Of a stretch of 64,000 nucleotides of DNA, positions 1-11,478 are shown in pieces. The notes beneath the pieces were generated by a model that was given only the letters and a program-made list of their open reading frames with translations, did not search any database and was not told the DNA's origin. Numbering within the stretch: the stretch's first letter is position 1; every line of letters begins with the position of its first letter. The position numbers and the translations under genes are program-made. Source of the DNA: Ligustrum vulgare (taxonomy: Eukaryota; Streptophyta; Magnoliopsida; Lamiales; Oleaceae); the NCBI GenBank assembly GCA_963555705.1, contig OY743174.1:57868234-57932233 (forward strand), in the 5' to 3' direction.

Positions 1-520
1 GCCTGGACACAAAGATATCATTATTGCTCCCACGTGGTGGACCATTGCAGCAGATAAGCGAAATGCATCTTCTTTATTGGTCTTTGCAGTATCCATTGCT
101 CTTTCTGATAAATATTGATCATACACAGAGATTTTGCAATGGAACAAGGTTGATACTTACAAAACTCGGTGACCATGTTTTAGAAGGTAAAATTCTTTCT
201 GTCAGCAATGCAGGACACAAGTTCTTTATTCCAAGGACGTCATTAAGCCATTCTGATTCTAATATACCTATTAGATTTAATAGATGGCAGTTTCCATTAA
301 TAGTGTCCTACGACATGATATCAATAAGAGTCGGGAACAATCACTCTCGCATATGAGACTTCTTCTTAAACGGCTAATGTTTACACATAGACAACTTTAT
401 ATTGCGATTTCTATGGTGACAAATCGTTCCGAATTAAAGATATTGGTTTGTAATAAGTATGGAAGACCAACAAAATCAACAAACAATGTTGTGTACAAAA
501 AAGTATTCCAAAATTTGTAA
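1..520 (+). pseudogene. Helitron helicase (PIF1-like), C-terminal remnant
   Basis: This is the C-terminal end of the helicase of a plant Helitron rolling-circle transposon. One frame (about 60-350) reads CNGTRLILTKLGDHVLEG, then HKFFIPRTSLS and FPLIVSYDM. The homology then shifts to another frame (about 310-520), which reads QSLSHMRLLLKR, QLYIAISMVTNRSELKILV and a stop after VYKKVFQNL. The QLYxAISxVT and SLSH segments are characteristic of PIF1-type superfamily 1B motifs in Helitron helicases. A frameshift near 310-325 separates the two halves, so the copy is broken. The rest of the element lies left of the window. A Helitron-type 3' terminus follows at 633-659, as expected. Confidence 0.85.
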
Positions 521-632
521 TCATATGAAATCAATAAATGATGATCTTATCTCATATTTGCGAAATTTATTTATTTTTTCAAAATAATTCATTTAATTTC
601 ACATTGAATTTTCTTTATCAAAACATTTCTTC

Positions 633-659
633 CCGTGCATCGCACGGACGATTCACTAG
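633..659 (+). mobile_element. Helitron 3' terminus (hairpin plus CTAG)
   Basis: A perfect 6-bp stem (CCGTGC / GCACGG, loop ATC, 633-647) is followed 8 nt later by CTAG (656-659) and then T. Helitrons end in CTRR about 10 nt after a short GC-rich hairpin and insert between A and T. This fits as the 3' end of the element encoding the helicase fragment at 1-520. Confidence 0.85.
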
Positions 660-717
660 TATAATATAATTACAAATGTGTAATTATGTTATATATGTTT
701 TTTAATCATTTATATGT

Positions 718-746
718 CTCGTGCATCGCACGAGGGTAAATTCTAG
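718..746 (+). mobile_element. Second Helitron-type 3' terminus
   Basis: A perfect 7-bp stem (CTCGTGC / GCACGAG, loop ATC, 718-734) is followed 8 nt later by CTAG (743-746) and T. It shares the core GTGCATCGCAC and the exact spacing with the terminus 87 bp upstream. It could be the end of an older Helitron into which the first one inserted, or an alternative downstream terminator. Confidence 0.75.
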
Positions 747-896
747 TTATGATATTAAATTAATTAATTAATAACAACGTCATGTGAATTTAAAAAGATG
801 TGATAATGACCATTCAATGCGCTCTTAATACATCTATAATATAATATATTGTACCCATAGGACATAGACATTGCCGTGATATTTTATTTTATTTAA

Positions 897-1305
897 ACAT
901 GCAATTAATGTATCTTTTTGCAATTATTAGAGCCCATTTGGTTGGAATCATTTTGAGGAATTTTGAATTTTTTGGAGAATGCATGTATGAAAATTGAAAA
1001 GTGTGAAAAATGGTGAGTCATATGAAAATATATTGTTGAAAGTGAATTTAAGAAAAATTTGAAAAAATAATAATATATAATCGGACACCAAAATCACCCT
1101 ATTTTACATGCAATTAATGTATCTTTTTTAATTATTAGAGCCTATTGGGTTCAGATCGTTTTGATGAATTTTGAATTTTCAGAAGAATGCGTGTATGAAA
1201 AGTGTGAAAAATGGTGAGTCACATGAAAATATGTTGTTGAAAGTAAATTTAAGAAAAATTTGAAAATATATATATAAACGAGACCAAAATCACCCTATTT
1301 TTCGG
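897..1305. repeat. Tandem duplication, period about 209 bp
   Basis: Two adjacent copies (897-1105 and 1106-about 1305) both begin ACATGCAATTAATGTATC and end with an ACCAAAATCACCCTATTTT segment. They differ by scattered substitutions and small indels, so the duplication is not recent. No coding potential is seen. The unit carries the 'agagcccatttggttgg' sequence typical of MITE ends in this window. Confidence 0.75.
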
Positions 1306-3084
1306 ACCGTGCATCCCGAAAGATTGGCATAATTTACTGTACAAAAATTAAAATCAAACAAAGTTGACCCAATAATAGTGCAAATCAAACTGTGGATTGA
1401 TTTTGAGATTTTGGCAGCGATCGAATTCTACAACTTTTTTCTTGGTAAGAAATAATAGATGTGTGAGGAAATATATATATATATATATTAAATTCGGTTA
1501 CACAGTTTTTTTCGACTTCTTATTTTTTTAAAAATATATTTGATCTATTTTCACCAAGATAAATCATAAATGAGGGTAAAAATCTTGGTACTTTCAAGTT
1601 TGAACAATAAGCCAATAACATATGTAAGGTAATCAATTTATTAAAAAAAAAAAATTAAAAAAAAAAAAAAAAAAACTCTAATCCCATTGAAATAAAGCAT
1701 ACGTCTACACGAGTACGGTTGTTTTCTATTTCTATTTCTATTTTTATTCAAAAAAATATTAAATAGCAATCAGTGCATCACGAGCTTGAAGACACAAGAT
1801 CTTAGACAATTTGTGATTAGGGTAATTATATTAACACCACATTTTTGTTAAGTGCACCACAATTTAATTGCAATAATAATTCTTAATTTTTATTAATTTT
1901 TGCACTTATACCTCTTAACTTTTTTATCTTATTTTTATCCTCAATTTCTATTAATTTGCACAATTTATCGTGTTAATAATGACTAAAGAATTTTTTAAGA
2001 GTGGAGAAATTTTTTTATTTACCTCTCTTATATTTAAATAAGTAAAATAAATAATAATTGCAAAAATTCAAAAAAATATTATTTCAATGTAATACAATAT
2101 CTAAAATAAAATTGTCAGATTACTAAAAAAATAATAATAATAATTATGGCTAGTTTCATTTATTCAGTACTCGCTAGCCATGATTTCACAACTTTACACA
2201 CCGTTCTTTTACGCAATGATTACAATTTATAAACAATACAATTTTTCAAACTACTTTTTAACCACACACATTTTCTCTCTCTAATTTTTTAACCACACAT
2301 CTTACCTAGAAAACACAAAAAAAAAATCTGACTTTCACACCGCCGAGCAGTCCGTAATGTACCAAACATATAGCTCTAAGGAGTCCCGCTTACCTATCGT
2401 GGATTAAATAACAATTACTCACATTTAATAAAAAATAATCAAGAGTCAAATTTTAAATATTAGAAACACTTGACTGTTTTACATAGAAGTTGGACAGTAG
2501 ACAATTGTTATTTTGTCCACGGTGGATAAAAAACATTTTTGTAGCACTATTATGGGATGGTTGCTGCCCTAGTTCTATGCAAAAATGTAATTAGCAAATT
2601 TCCTTTTATTTTTCATCTTTTCTGATAAATAGCTCTACTAACAAATCATTTATAAACGATTATTCATATTAGCGATGTGACAACATTTAATTGATTCATA
2701 TTTTTAAAAGTCAAATGGTGCGTGGGATATTTTTTTTTTTTTTTTGTTAAAATTATTAACTTTTCAAATAAATAATTTAATGAGATATTGTCATATAGTC
2801 ATTATAAAAAAAAAATAATAATAAATTATAGACAAACTTTTACCAAATTGAGGCTAAGAAAAAGTACTAAATTGTTGATTTTTTTTAAAAAAAATTATCT
2901 AATAAAATATTGTCACTTAATTGTTTATAAATAAAAATTTTATATATGAACTTTTAGCCAACGTAGGCTAAGAAAAGTGCCTAATATCTAAGGATGGTTG
3001 CACACACTTCCTTTTTCATTATTCATTTTCTCCCCCGAACCCAAAAATGGAAAATTCTATTCGAATCCCAACCTTGCAGCTTGG
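1306..3084. other. Intergenic, AT-rich, dispersed MITE-like repeats
   Basis: No gene is recognised. The segment has A/T homopolymers (for example 1640-1675) and a (TA)n run near 1470. At about 2230-2325 there is a copy of a dispersed repeat whose consensus includes 'ttttcaatcacacacattttctctc' and 'cttacctagaaaac'. The same text recurs at about 8630-8830, 11160-11380, 17340-18560 and elsewhere. Confidence 0.5.
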
Positions 3085-3278
3085 GAGCAAGGTTGAGATT
3101 CCTGTAGCATAACCCCCAAAAATTATCAAATGGGCCCTCGATCGATATCCACACCATACTCGCAGTTCGAGCCCGCCCCCATGTGAGTAGGGGGCAAGGT
3201 TGGAGTTCATGTAGCATAATCCTCCAAAAATTATCAAAGGGGCCCTTGATCGATATCCACACCATACTCACAGTTCAC
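3085..3278. repeat. Direct repeat of about 85 bp, two units
   Basis: Two copies (about 3085-3169 and 3191-3278) share GCAAGGTTG, the GTAGCATAA segment, an AAAAATTATCAAA core and GATCGATATCCACACCATAC. The text between them (ccatgtgagtagggggcaagg) matches one arm of the foldback element at 55416-55550, so this is probably a rearranged relative of that element. Confidence 0.7.
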
Positions 3279-3995
3279 GTGGGGACCCCGGATATAACAA
3301 GATGTTTACATTTATGTTTGGTGCTGGTTTTTGTTTTTAAATAAAGAGTTTGCTTTTTTTTTTTTTTAAGTTAAATATGTTGTTGAATTACGATTTAGAA
3401 AAATGTGTACAACTACAAAGTAATTTGAAAATATCTGTTGACTATAATAGTAAATTTTTCAAACGTAGGCTTAAGTTTAACCATTCGTTTTTGTTTTTGG
3501 TCCATTAATTAAAATAAGATTTTTCATATGATATTTCAATTTTGCTCTGTTTTATTGTCTAAATTTTTCAGGAAATTCATTTTTCCACTTGCCTCGAAAT
3601 CAGATATCTTCTTTGTTTTGAATGAATTCGTTTTTCAAGGGGGGAATGAGGTTTTATTTTTCATAGAAAATTTTATACCATTTTCGTTACGTTTGATCCT
3701 TTTTGTTGTTATTAATTGATTTTATTTTTTTCTAAAAATTAACATTATTATTATCAAGTACAAATGTGTGAAAAAATTAAAAAAAAAAAAGTTTTTTTTT
3801 TATTAAAATTGATTTATAAATCTTTTATTAAATAAATGACCATGGCAGTCTAGGCTGTTTCTTGGCCGCCACATACTACGGAAAAGATGACTATAACTTA
3901 CTTTACTATTAGTCCTAGTTTCACACTGGAATTAGTGCAAGTTTCCCATTTTCTTGAATTAAATATTGGTACGAAGAAACAAGCCTCTTCTTTTT
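3279..3995. other. Intergenic, no gene seen
   Basis: AT-rich sequence with poly-T and poly-A tracts. A 63-aa open frame at 3528-3719 is rich in F, L and I and has no recognisable motif. I treat it as chance. Confidence 0.5.
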
Positions 3996-3998
3996 TAA

Positions 3999-4256
3999 GA
4001 GTATCTCCAATGCACACCATCAATTAAGAAAAATGACTTAATACGTCAGTAAATTGATGAAATTTGTTAAAAATATTTTTTTAATGCACAATATTAATAA
4101 CAATGTTAAGTTGACGTGACTGAAAAAAATTGACAATGTTGAGTGCTCTATCTACATCTTGACGCTGTCTGACCTAATGAGTCAATATTTATTTTTATTT
4201 TATTACTTTAACGGCTAAATAAATGAATGTTATAGATAAACATATACATACATCTT

Positions 4257-4318
<62 letters not shown>

Positions 4319-4482
4319 TTTCAATTGTTTTAAAAAAAGTCACATAATCAACAATATTAAATGTAGACGGAGCCTTTGGAGATGACATTTTATACATCCC
4401 CTTCAATTTATCCACATTCTCCGAATGTCCGTCAATTTCATCGCCACATCACCCCCATCCACAAAGTGCATTGGAAATGCTC
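3999..4482. mobile_element. PIF/Harbinger-like MITE
   Basis: The ends are inverted: GAGTATCTCCAATGCA at the left and the complement of GAGCATTTCCAATGCA at the right. A TAA lies directly on each side (3996-3998 and 4483-4485), matching the 3-bp target duplication of PIF/Harbinger elements. It is 484 bp, non-coding, and contains a (TA)n tract at 4261-4314. Confidence 0.7.
4260..4315. repeat. (TA)n microsatellite
   Basis: An uninterrupted AT dinucleotide run of about 54 bp inside the MITE at 3999-4482. Likely length-variable between individuals. Confidence 0.95.
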
Positions 4483-5195
4483 TAACACTATAACAATTAT
4501 AAATTGATTTATTTATATTTTTGAATTGTATTGTTATAAAGTGAAAATAAAAAAAGTGTATACTTTTAAAAGGTGATTTGAAAAACGTGTTGTTTATAAA
4601 TTAATTTATAAATTGTAATGATTGCATTAAATATCATAACCTTAACGGCACAAATTTGAACTAATAATTTTACAGGTAGTCATATCTAGTCCTATTCACG
4701 TCAAGAATTGAACTTGATGAAGGGAATTGATCACAATAATCTCCACATGTTCATACTTCAAATGTCACCGCGAAAGGCCCACATGGCCATAACTCACTGA
4801 CCAACATTAAAATTTAAAAGCAAGCTCATATTTGATATAAATTCTTTAAATTTTTTTTTTTTGTTTTACCTAAAACTTGTTTTCAACAAGACATTATTCC
4901 AATAAAATAACATTGCACGTAAGCCTGTTATTTTTCTCGAACTTTTTAACCACGATTCTTCAAAAATATAATTTTTCACCAAGTCTATCCATAAAAAGTC
5001 TGTCAAACACACCCTAAGTAGAATGTTGACTTTTAGTAGAATGTTGACTTTTAAAGGAAGAATTGAACCATCAAGAAATATATCTTAAATTCAAATTTAA
5101 TTAAACATTTGACCCCTTCTAAAGATGACAATCCAATCTATATTTTGCACATCACTTCATAATATGTGGATGAATGTCTCCGTTTATACTTATTT

Positions 5196-6058
5196 TGTTG
5201 GAATATTTTGTTTATAGTGATGTCAAAGAAATTAAATAATTATATGTAAATTCGTGTTGAAAATTGGACAGAATAACGCAGGGAAACAAGAAAAAGAAAA
5301 TAGAAGAAAAGATGTAAAGTTGAAGCAATTATTGAACTCTTTGTTCTTAAATCGAATTTGTCACACAATGTTGTCTACAGTTTATGGCAATCAACTCTCA
5401 AGATACAACGACTTTCACTTGTGTTTGTAACACTCTAAAACACAAGCACAACGAACCACAATTATGGCTTTTGTACTTCAAAATGAATATGAACAAAAAA
5501 TCAAAAGTATGCAATAAAAATGCCAGAATTTTGATTCAAGAAAAGAATAGAGAATGATATTATGTTTGCATATCATTAGTACGAGGAATATGACATCCTA
5601 AATGTCCTATTTATAGATGATAAGAGTTGTGGAGGAAGTGGTGTGGAGTCAAACCATGCAGCACTTCGAAAGACGCAACTTTTCGGTCTACCATACGATC
5701 GCAGGTTATAAGCCGTGCGATCGCATAGCTTTTCACGAAATTGAAAATTATCAGATTTCACGGTGATTGCGTGGTCAAAATTTTGACCAAGATTCTATCT
5801 TCTCCATAATTTCTCATTCATCCGATATTGGTTTCAAAATATCAAATATGCCCATCAACACATGAAGAGAAATGCCAAATATGCCCTTCAGCACAGGTCG
5901 ATCCCTGTTTATGCGCTTCAAAGCGGCTAAGTGGCAAACTAATTTACCTAAACGAATTGGGTCGGGTTTGAATATTTTGCCAAAATCGACACGAAATTAC
6001 TTTAGTTAATTTTTCAAGACTCAATCAATTTCTCGAATTATTAAACCAATACTCAACA
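5196..6058 (-). mobile_element. 3' LTR of the copia element
   Basis: An 863-bp LTR bounded by TGTTG and CAACA. Its inner end matches the truncated LTR at 8455-8613 over about 150 bp (shared 'gtttatgcgc' and 'aaactaatttacctaaacg'). It contains a minus-strand TATA box at 5608-5615. A 61-aa frame inside it is chance. Confidence 0.75.
5608..5615 (-). promoter_or_regulatory. LTR TATA box
   Basis: TATAAATA on the minus strand (context CTATAAATAGG), placed as expected for the U3/R border of a copia LTR. Confidence 0.6.
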
Positions 6059-6839
6059 ATCTCCCACATGAATGGAAATTCCTTGATATGCACAACACGG
6101 TGCGAATGAAATGCAAATTCTAACAAATGGAGTACATGCAACAAGTCATAGCATCAAAATAGGTGATTTGTAGCTTTGAACTTTCTTTAGTTGAGTACAG
6201 TCGAATTTATTAGACTAGTTGGTGAACATGATGTCTTGAACCTTCCAGCCGTTCGTGTAAACTCAAACAACTGTACCAACATCATGACTCAAATAACTAA
6301 CTCGTTTCTCATGGTTGTGTCCATTTTGGCCCTGGACAACTCTTGATTTCATAAGTGCTCTAAGAGAATTAAGCCTTGAATTATAGTAGAAGCGACCCCA
6401 CTTACACTTATATAGGTGATCTATATTTCAAGGTTTTGAATTATTAAAAGTACGTATGTATACTTATTCTTATTCACATTTGACATAGCACTTCAATTTT
6501 TAGGAATGAGAATTCGTCCTTTATTCCGAGTCTTTTATGACTTAGTTGTCCCATTGAACAAAGATTTTGGGATCTTCAATTTACAAGGTTGAGATTCCGC
6601 CATAATAATTCTATTCAATAGGCTTTAGGCCAATTCCCCTCGAGATATGCTATACTTGGATCTCATGTAAGTCCTTTCGTCAAAAAATCAGGCAAAATTT
6701 CTTTTGACTTCACACAGTTAATAAAGATTATACCATTCGATATTAACTATTTAATGGTATTATATCTCAGAGACTCAGACAGATATTTCAAGACTTACCA
6801 TTATACTTACTTTTTAGTGCCCTTGCTATTGCCGACTAA
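6059..6839. other. Copia 3' internal region, unassigned
   Basis: The sequence between the RNase H remnant and the polypurine tract. I could not read a continuous protein in it on either strand. A 61-aa plus-strand frame at 6848-7033 is antisense to the decayed polyprotein and is not a gene. Confidence 0.45.
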
Positions 6840-8452
6840 TTATCGCAATGTATGTTAATTGCAGAAAACAACTTTCCCAATATGGAATTTCCTCAAGGAA
6901 ATTACGAAGTCATTCTGCTTCTTATCTAGCTTTGTCTAATGCAATAAACTCATATTCCATTGTGGATCGAGCTATACATGTTTGCTTAGACGATATCCAG
7001 GACACGACTCTACCTCCAATGGTAAATTTGTGAATTTTGAATCCTTAGTGTCGGATATTCAATTTAAATCGGTATATCCTTTTAACACTGCGGGATATTT
7101 TGAGTGGTGTAATTCATATTCAACCGTGTATCTTAAGTATCTAAGAACTCGATTTAACGTCTTCCAATGTGCCATACTTGGATTACTAGTGAATCTATTC
7201 AACTTGTTGACTATGTATGTTATATTCGGTCTTGTACAGTTGGTAATGCACATCAAACTATCCATGACACGAGAATATTCCAATTGTGATATAAGCTCAC
7301 CAATATTCTTGGCTAAGTGTATACCTAAGTCAACTGGTGACTTAACCAGTTTATCGTCATAGGCTTTAAACTTCTTAAGTATAATCTCAACATAATGTGA
7401 TTGAGATAATGACATACCATTGGATGTCTTAGAGATTTTAATTCTTAATATTACATCGCCACTCCCATATCCTTCATGTCAAAATATTTTGTTAACATTT
7501 TCTTAGTCAAGGAAATTACTTTTGAGTTATTTTCCATAATTATCATATCATCAACGTATAGGCATACGATTGCATATTCATTATGTGTGTTTTAAATGTA
7601 GACACACTTGTCACATTCATTGATTTCGAATCCATTTGACAACATAGTTTTATCAAACTTTTCATGTCACTGCTTCGATGCTCGTTTCAATCCGTACAAT
7701 GATTTTACAAGATTACATACTTTCTTTGCATTTCCTGGTACAACAAACCCTTCATGTTGTTCCATATAGATTTCTTCTTTTAATTCACCATTTAAAAATG
7801 CAGTTTTAACATCCATTTCAGATATGCCAATAATACCCACGGACCCGATACTTGTTGGAGACCCGACATAAATGGGTGGGGATTGCCGGGTTAAATGGGT
7901 TCGTGGGTAGGATATTGAGGTAAACTTTAAAACCCGACATGAGTATGGGTCGGGTGTGTGTTTTACTACAATACACATATCAGACCCGCATACCCATTTA
8001 TTTCCTTAACAAATTATAAAATTTAAAACAAAAGTGATTATGTAAAAAAATAAAAAATAGAATTCAAATATCTATTGACATTGTTAAAGTTTAAACTATT
8101 GACTTTGTTAACGTCTATAAAAATTGTTCAAATTCGCTTGTTTAGTTTCAACTAGAACAAGCTTTTTTCAAACCAAATTCAAGTGAATCCCAACATTTAA
8201 TTGATTCAAGTTAATCCGGAACACCTATAATCTATAACCTATTTACAGCCCAAAAAAAATTTAAATAAATAAATAAATAGTAATGGGTATAGTAGCATAC
8301 CTGCCCCCGACCCGCACCCAACCCGCAATTCTTAAATAGGTATATGGATAGGGTATGGAGGTTGTAAATCTTTAATGGGTAGGGTATGAGTTTGACAAAC
8401 TCGACCATTTGCCATCTCCAATCCATTTGATGTATTCCAAGATTATGCAATG
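6840..8452 (-). pseudogene. Copia reverse transcriptase/RNase H remnant
   Basis: Read on the minus strand, the start of the retained piece is HNLGIHQMD at 8450-8421. It continues across the inserted MITE as [19 protein letters not shown] (from 7811), then [15 protein letters not shown], then the RT catalytic box YVDD encoded at 7547-7558. Next come ISLTKKMLTKYFDMKDMG and the RNase H-proximal block SPVDLGIHLAK, QLEYSRVMDSLMCI and VLRYLRYTVEYELHHSKY (7415-7059). In-frame stops occur around the YVDD box and a frame change lies near 7440. [11 protein letters not shown] and YVDD are standard Ty1/copia RT signatures. The copy is dead. Confidence 0.85.
7819..8420. mobile_element. Non-autonomous hAT element (MITE) inside copia RT
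   Basis: A 602-bp insert flanked by perfect 8-bp direct repeats ATCCATTT (7811-7818 and 8421-8428), the hAT target-duplication length. The ends are imperfect inverted repeats: CAGATATGCCAATAAT at the left against TGGAGATGGCAAATGG from the right end. Inside are the 'acccgacc/gggtcggg' runs common in plant hAT MITEs. Removing it and one repeat restores the continuous peptide [13 protein letters not shown] of the host RT, which proves the boundaries. Confidence 0.92.
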
Positions 8453-8454
8453 TC

Positions 8455-8613
8455 GTGATCCCCGTTTATGCGCCCGAAACGACGAAGTGACAAACTAATT
8501 TACCTAAACGTATTGGGGCGGATTTGACTATTTGGTCGAATTCAACACAAAGTCACTTTAGTTGATTTTTCAAAACTTAATCAATTGTCAAATTATTAAA
8601 CCAATATCCAACA
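8455..8613 (-). mobile_element. Truncated 5' LTR of the copia element
   Basis: About 159 bp that match the inner end of the LTR at 5196-6058. The LTR text stops at about 8455, where RT codons begin directly. A deletion therefore removed the rest of the 5' LTR, the primer-binding site and everything up to RT. Confidence 0.75.
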
Positions 8614-8618
8614 TATTT

Positions 8619-9746
8619 TTCTATACGTAGTGAATTTATGACATTAGTTAAGACTTAGTCACAATTTAATAATCAATATTCAAAACTCATTTTTATAGAA
8701 CTTATTTTCAACCACAAATTCATGCAATAAAAATCTGCAAATAAATCAAAAGATTTTTCCATATTCTTCAACCACACATTTTCTTAAAAATCACTAGCAA
8801 AAACTCATTTTTCTAAAATAATGTTTATCAAACAGGGGCTTGAGATGTTATTATAACTCTTAAATTGAATATTATTATGAAATTCTAGATGAATAATATC
8901 ACTAGTGTTTTCATAAGTGCTATGCACCAAAGTTGTTATATGCATTATCATTTTTGATAAATATTTGTAAATTTTTTGATGCTTACACATAATTAATACA
9001 AATACAAAATAAATAAATAACATTAAATTATAATAATTATTATTTTTAAAAAACTAATCCAAATTATTAAAAAAGAATTAAATAATAATGACTTTTGACT
9101 TCAATAATTTTTATGAATTATTATTAGCTTAATTAAAAATGCAAGTTTAATAGTTCTTTAACGGTATATCACGTGTTGATGTAATATTGTATGTATGAAT
9201 ATTGATACACGTAGAAAGTACTAATATATTTCTTGTGGTTCGAGTCGTTTGGGACGGGTCTAGCCTTACCTGAGACAAAAATCTCTGTTGCGGGTCGCTT
9301 TGACACCTTAAGGAGACAATCTGTGTGTTGTTCGGATCACTTTTGTACCCTCAACATTTATCAATATAATTTCTATATTTGGTACTTGTATTAACTTTTT
9401 TATTTTTTTTCCAATTTTCAATCAAAAATTCAATCACAATAATTGCAAATGTTTGCTTATTATTAACACAATAAATATTTGTATTTAACCAATAATTTCA
9501 TATTTTTATTTAAAAAATCAAGTAGTTAAAATAATAATTATGAAAATCTCGCAATTAACTTGACACAACAATCAATAAATTATATCGAAAATCTTATACC
9601 ATATCCTCTTTGCTTATTATTAAATGTAAGAATGATTAAAAAATATAAATCATTCTTGGCCCTAATATTATTATTTATTAATATTATAACCAAAGAGACA
9701 ATCAAAACATCAACTCTTCAACCATTAGTCTTCGTTCGGTGTGTGT

Positions 9747-9749
<3 letters not shown>
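8619..9749. other. Intergenic, no gene seen
   Basis: AT-rich sequence. About 8630-8830 matches the dispersed 'accacaca-ttttct' repeat family. No recognisable protein is found on either strand. Confidence 0.5.

Positions 9750-9801
<52 letters not shown>
9750..9801. repeat. (TA)n microsatellite
   Basis: About 50 bp of uninterrupted TA, preceded by a short (GT)n. The open frame that runs into it (YIYIYIYI tail) is an artefact of the repeat. Confidence 0.95.
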
Positions 9802-9804
<3 letters not shown>

Positions 9805-10462
9805 CTCAATATTATTTAAACGGATTATTTGATTAAGCACAATTCAAATTATCATCTTCAAGAATTTTTTTATCTTGTTTTATTTTATTTTCAAATATTT
9901 GTATCTCCTTCAGTTGGGAAGACTAATTTTCCGAGCGTCATATCCATATCCAATGGAATACCTCTGCCAAAGCCAAAAACAACACGTTATATTTAAATTT
10001 TAATCACTACAGAAAAATTTACATTTGTGCATTTTGCAAATAAAAAATACATGCACACACACCAGAGTCTGATGTTTTCATTTCATTTCAGTAATTAAAA
10101 GTATTGCTTCATATAAACTAAAAAATTCTTGAAATAAAATAGAATAATGCTTGAAGCTATTTGGTGGCTACATTTATTAATTTTCTTGAAATTTTAACCT
10201 TTTATTTGTAGATGAGATTTTATTTGAGAAATTGTCTATTTTAATTAAGAAAAAATATTTATTGTGATATTATAATTCTATTTTAAACAATATTTTTAAA
10301 CTAAATTTAAAAAAAAATACAATACATTTTTAAAATTGATTGATTTCGAATGTAATATTTAATTAGAGTGGTAGAATTGGGAATTGGGACGGACGCCCAT
10401 TTTTTGAAATCAATCTGTTGGCATTTATTCTTCTTCATCTTTTTTTTTTTTTACCACAGAGA

Positions 10463-10855
10463 ATGGCATTTTGGAGGAAAAACATGCTTACTTTTTTTTA
10501 TCGGATTATTATTATTATTATATCCTTCTTACATATATGGATGGATAGATTCACAAACCATTACGTGGACGAACAATGTTTATATGCATGTCTAATGTTA
10601 ATGAAGCACTTTGACCTAGACAACAAGGTGCTTTCACAAATTCACACGCAATGGATTATGGAATGTATACACATTGCGCCAAAAATTCAATGGTCCCTTG
10701 AATATCCTTTCGTGAAGAAGACAATAGCGATGGAACTGAACTTTGTTGAAAAAGAAAGTTCACGATGTATGAACAGATTGAATGAATTACAAACATTGAA
10801 CATGCCAATTTCCCAAATAAGTTATGAGGACGGTTTACTTTCTTCTTATTTTTAA
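10463..10855 (+). CDS. Unrecognised ORF or terminal exon fragment
   Basis: From the ATG at 10463 the frame runs 130 codons to TAA at 10853-10855. The first third is hydrophobic (a run of isoleucines encoded by an ATT repeat). The remainder has ordinary soluble composition, for example DEQCLYACLMLMKHFDLD, WIMECIHIAPKIQWSLEY and ESSRCMNRLNELQTLNM, with several Cys and Met. A pyrimidine run followed by ACCACAG ends at 10459, just before the ATG, and resembles a 3' splice site. The open piece could therefore be the last exon of a gene, or of a gene fragment carried by a transposon. I do not recognise the family. Its composition is unlike the random AT-rich frames nearby. Confidence 0.35.
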   Translation: MAFWRKNMLTFFYRIIIIIISFLHIWMDRFTNHYVDEQCLYACLMLMKHFDLDNKVLSQIHTQWIMECIHIAPKIQWSLEYPFVKKTIAMELNFVEKESSRCMNRLNELQTLNMPISQISYEDGLLSSYF

Positions 10856-10927
10856 TTAAAAAAGTGATTTTTTTTAATTATTTTTTTTCTCAATTTTCAA
10901 TAAAGTACCTTCAAAATAATGAACTTA

Positions 10928-11085
10928 AGCCTTCATTTGGTAACACTGTAACTATTTATAAACTGATTTATTCATTATTTTAATGTAAAATGTGTAGTTG
11001 AAAATTGACGAAAGAAAATGTATGAAAGTTTGGAAAATTGTGTGATTTATAAATCGATTTATAAAGCATTTACCAAACACTTGCT
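10928..11085. repeat. Dispersed foldback repeat, one copy
   Basis: The copy starts 'cttcatttggtaac' and ends 'catttaccaaacac', so the ends are inverted. The middle holds 'tttataaactgattt' and its near complement 'gatttataaatcgatttataaa'. Related fragments occur at about 2640-2970, 4500-4620 and 14520-14710. No coding potential. Confidence 0.5.
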
Positions 11086-11478
11086 TACTTGTTATATATC
11101 TTTCTGGAGGGGCTTGTTTGATAGCAAACATTTTCAATGGTAAATATCAAATTAAAAAAATTATTTTCCAACTTTCGTGTTTGGTTGAGAAATTTTTCGT
11201 TCAAAATGTTTTCAATATACAACCATTTAAAACATGTTTTAGCCTATTTTTTAATACATTTTCTCAAATCAATTTTTAACCACACATTTTGAAACCACTT
11301 TTAACCACGTTTTACCACAAAAAATTCATTTGTCTTGTTTCTAAACAAAAATCAACTCCAAACTTAGGCTGAAAACTCATTTTTTCTCATATTTATTTGT
11401 AATCACATATTATACCTATAAAATAATTTGTATGTAAACTCAAAAACTTTCTGTATTTTCTAACTTTACATTCTTAAA

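Larger units (their letters stand above)
5196..8613 (-). mobile_element. Ty1/copia LTR retrotransposon, internally deleted
   Basis: The element reads on the minus strand. Its outer ends are TGTTG (plus strand 5196) and CAACA-type (ending 8613), and it is flanked by TATTT on both sides (5191-5195 and 8614-8618), a 5-bp target duplication. Order on the minus strand: truncated 5' LTR (8613-8455), remnant of reverse transcriptase and RNase H (about 8452-6840), unassigned sequence, a polypurine tract (GTGGGAGAT just above 6058), then a complete 3' LTR (6058-5196). gag, protease, integrase and the primer-binding site are missing. A hAT MITE (7819-8420) is inserted in the RT. A TATTTTG string also occurs at 5204-5210, so the left edge could be 13 bp further in. 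Confidence 0.75.

Noticed and set aside
9560..9802. 80-aa frame ending in a Tyr-Ile repeat
   Set aside because: Runs into a (TA)n microsatellite; no support.
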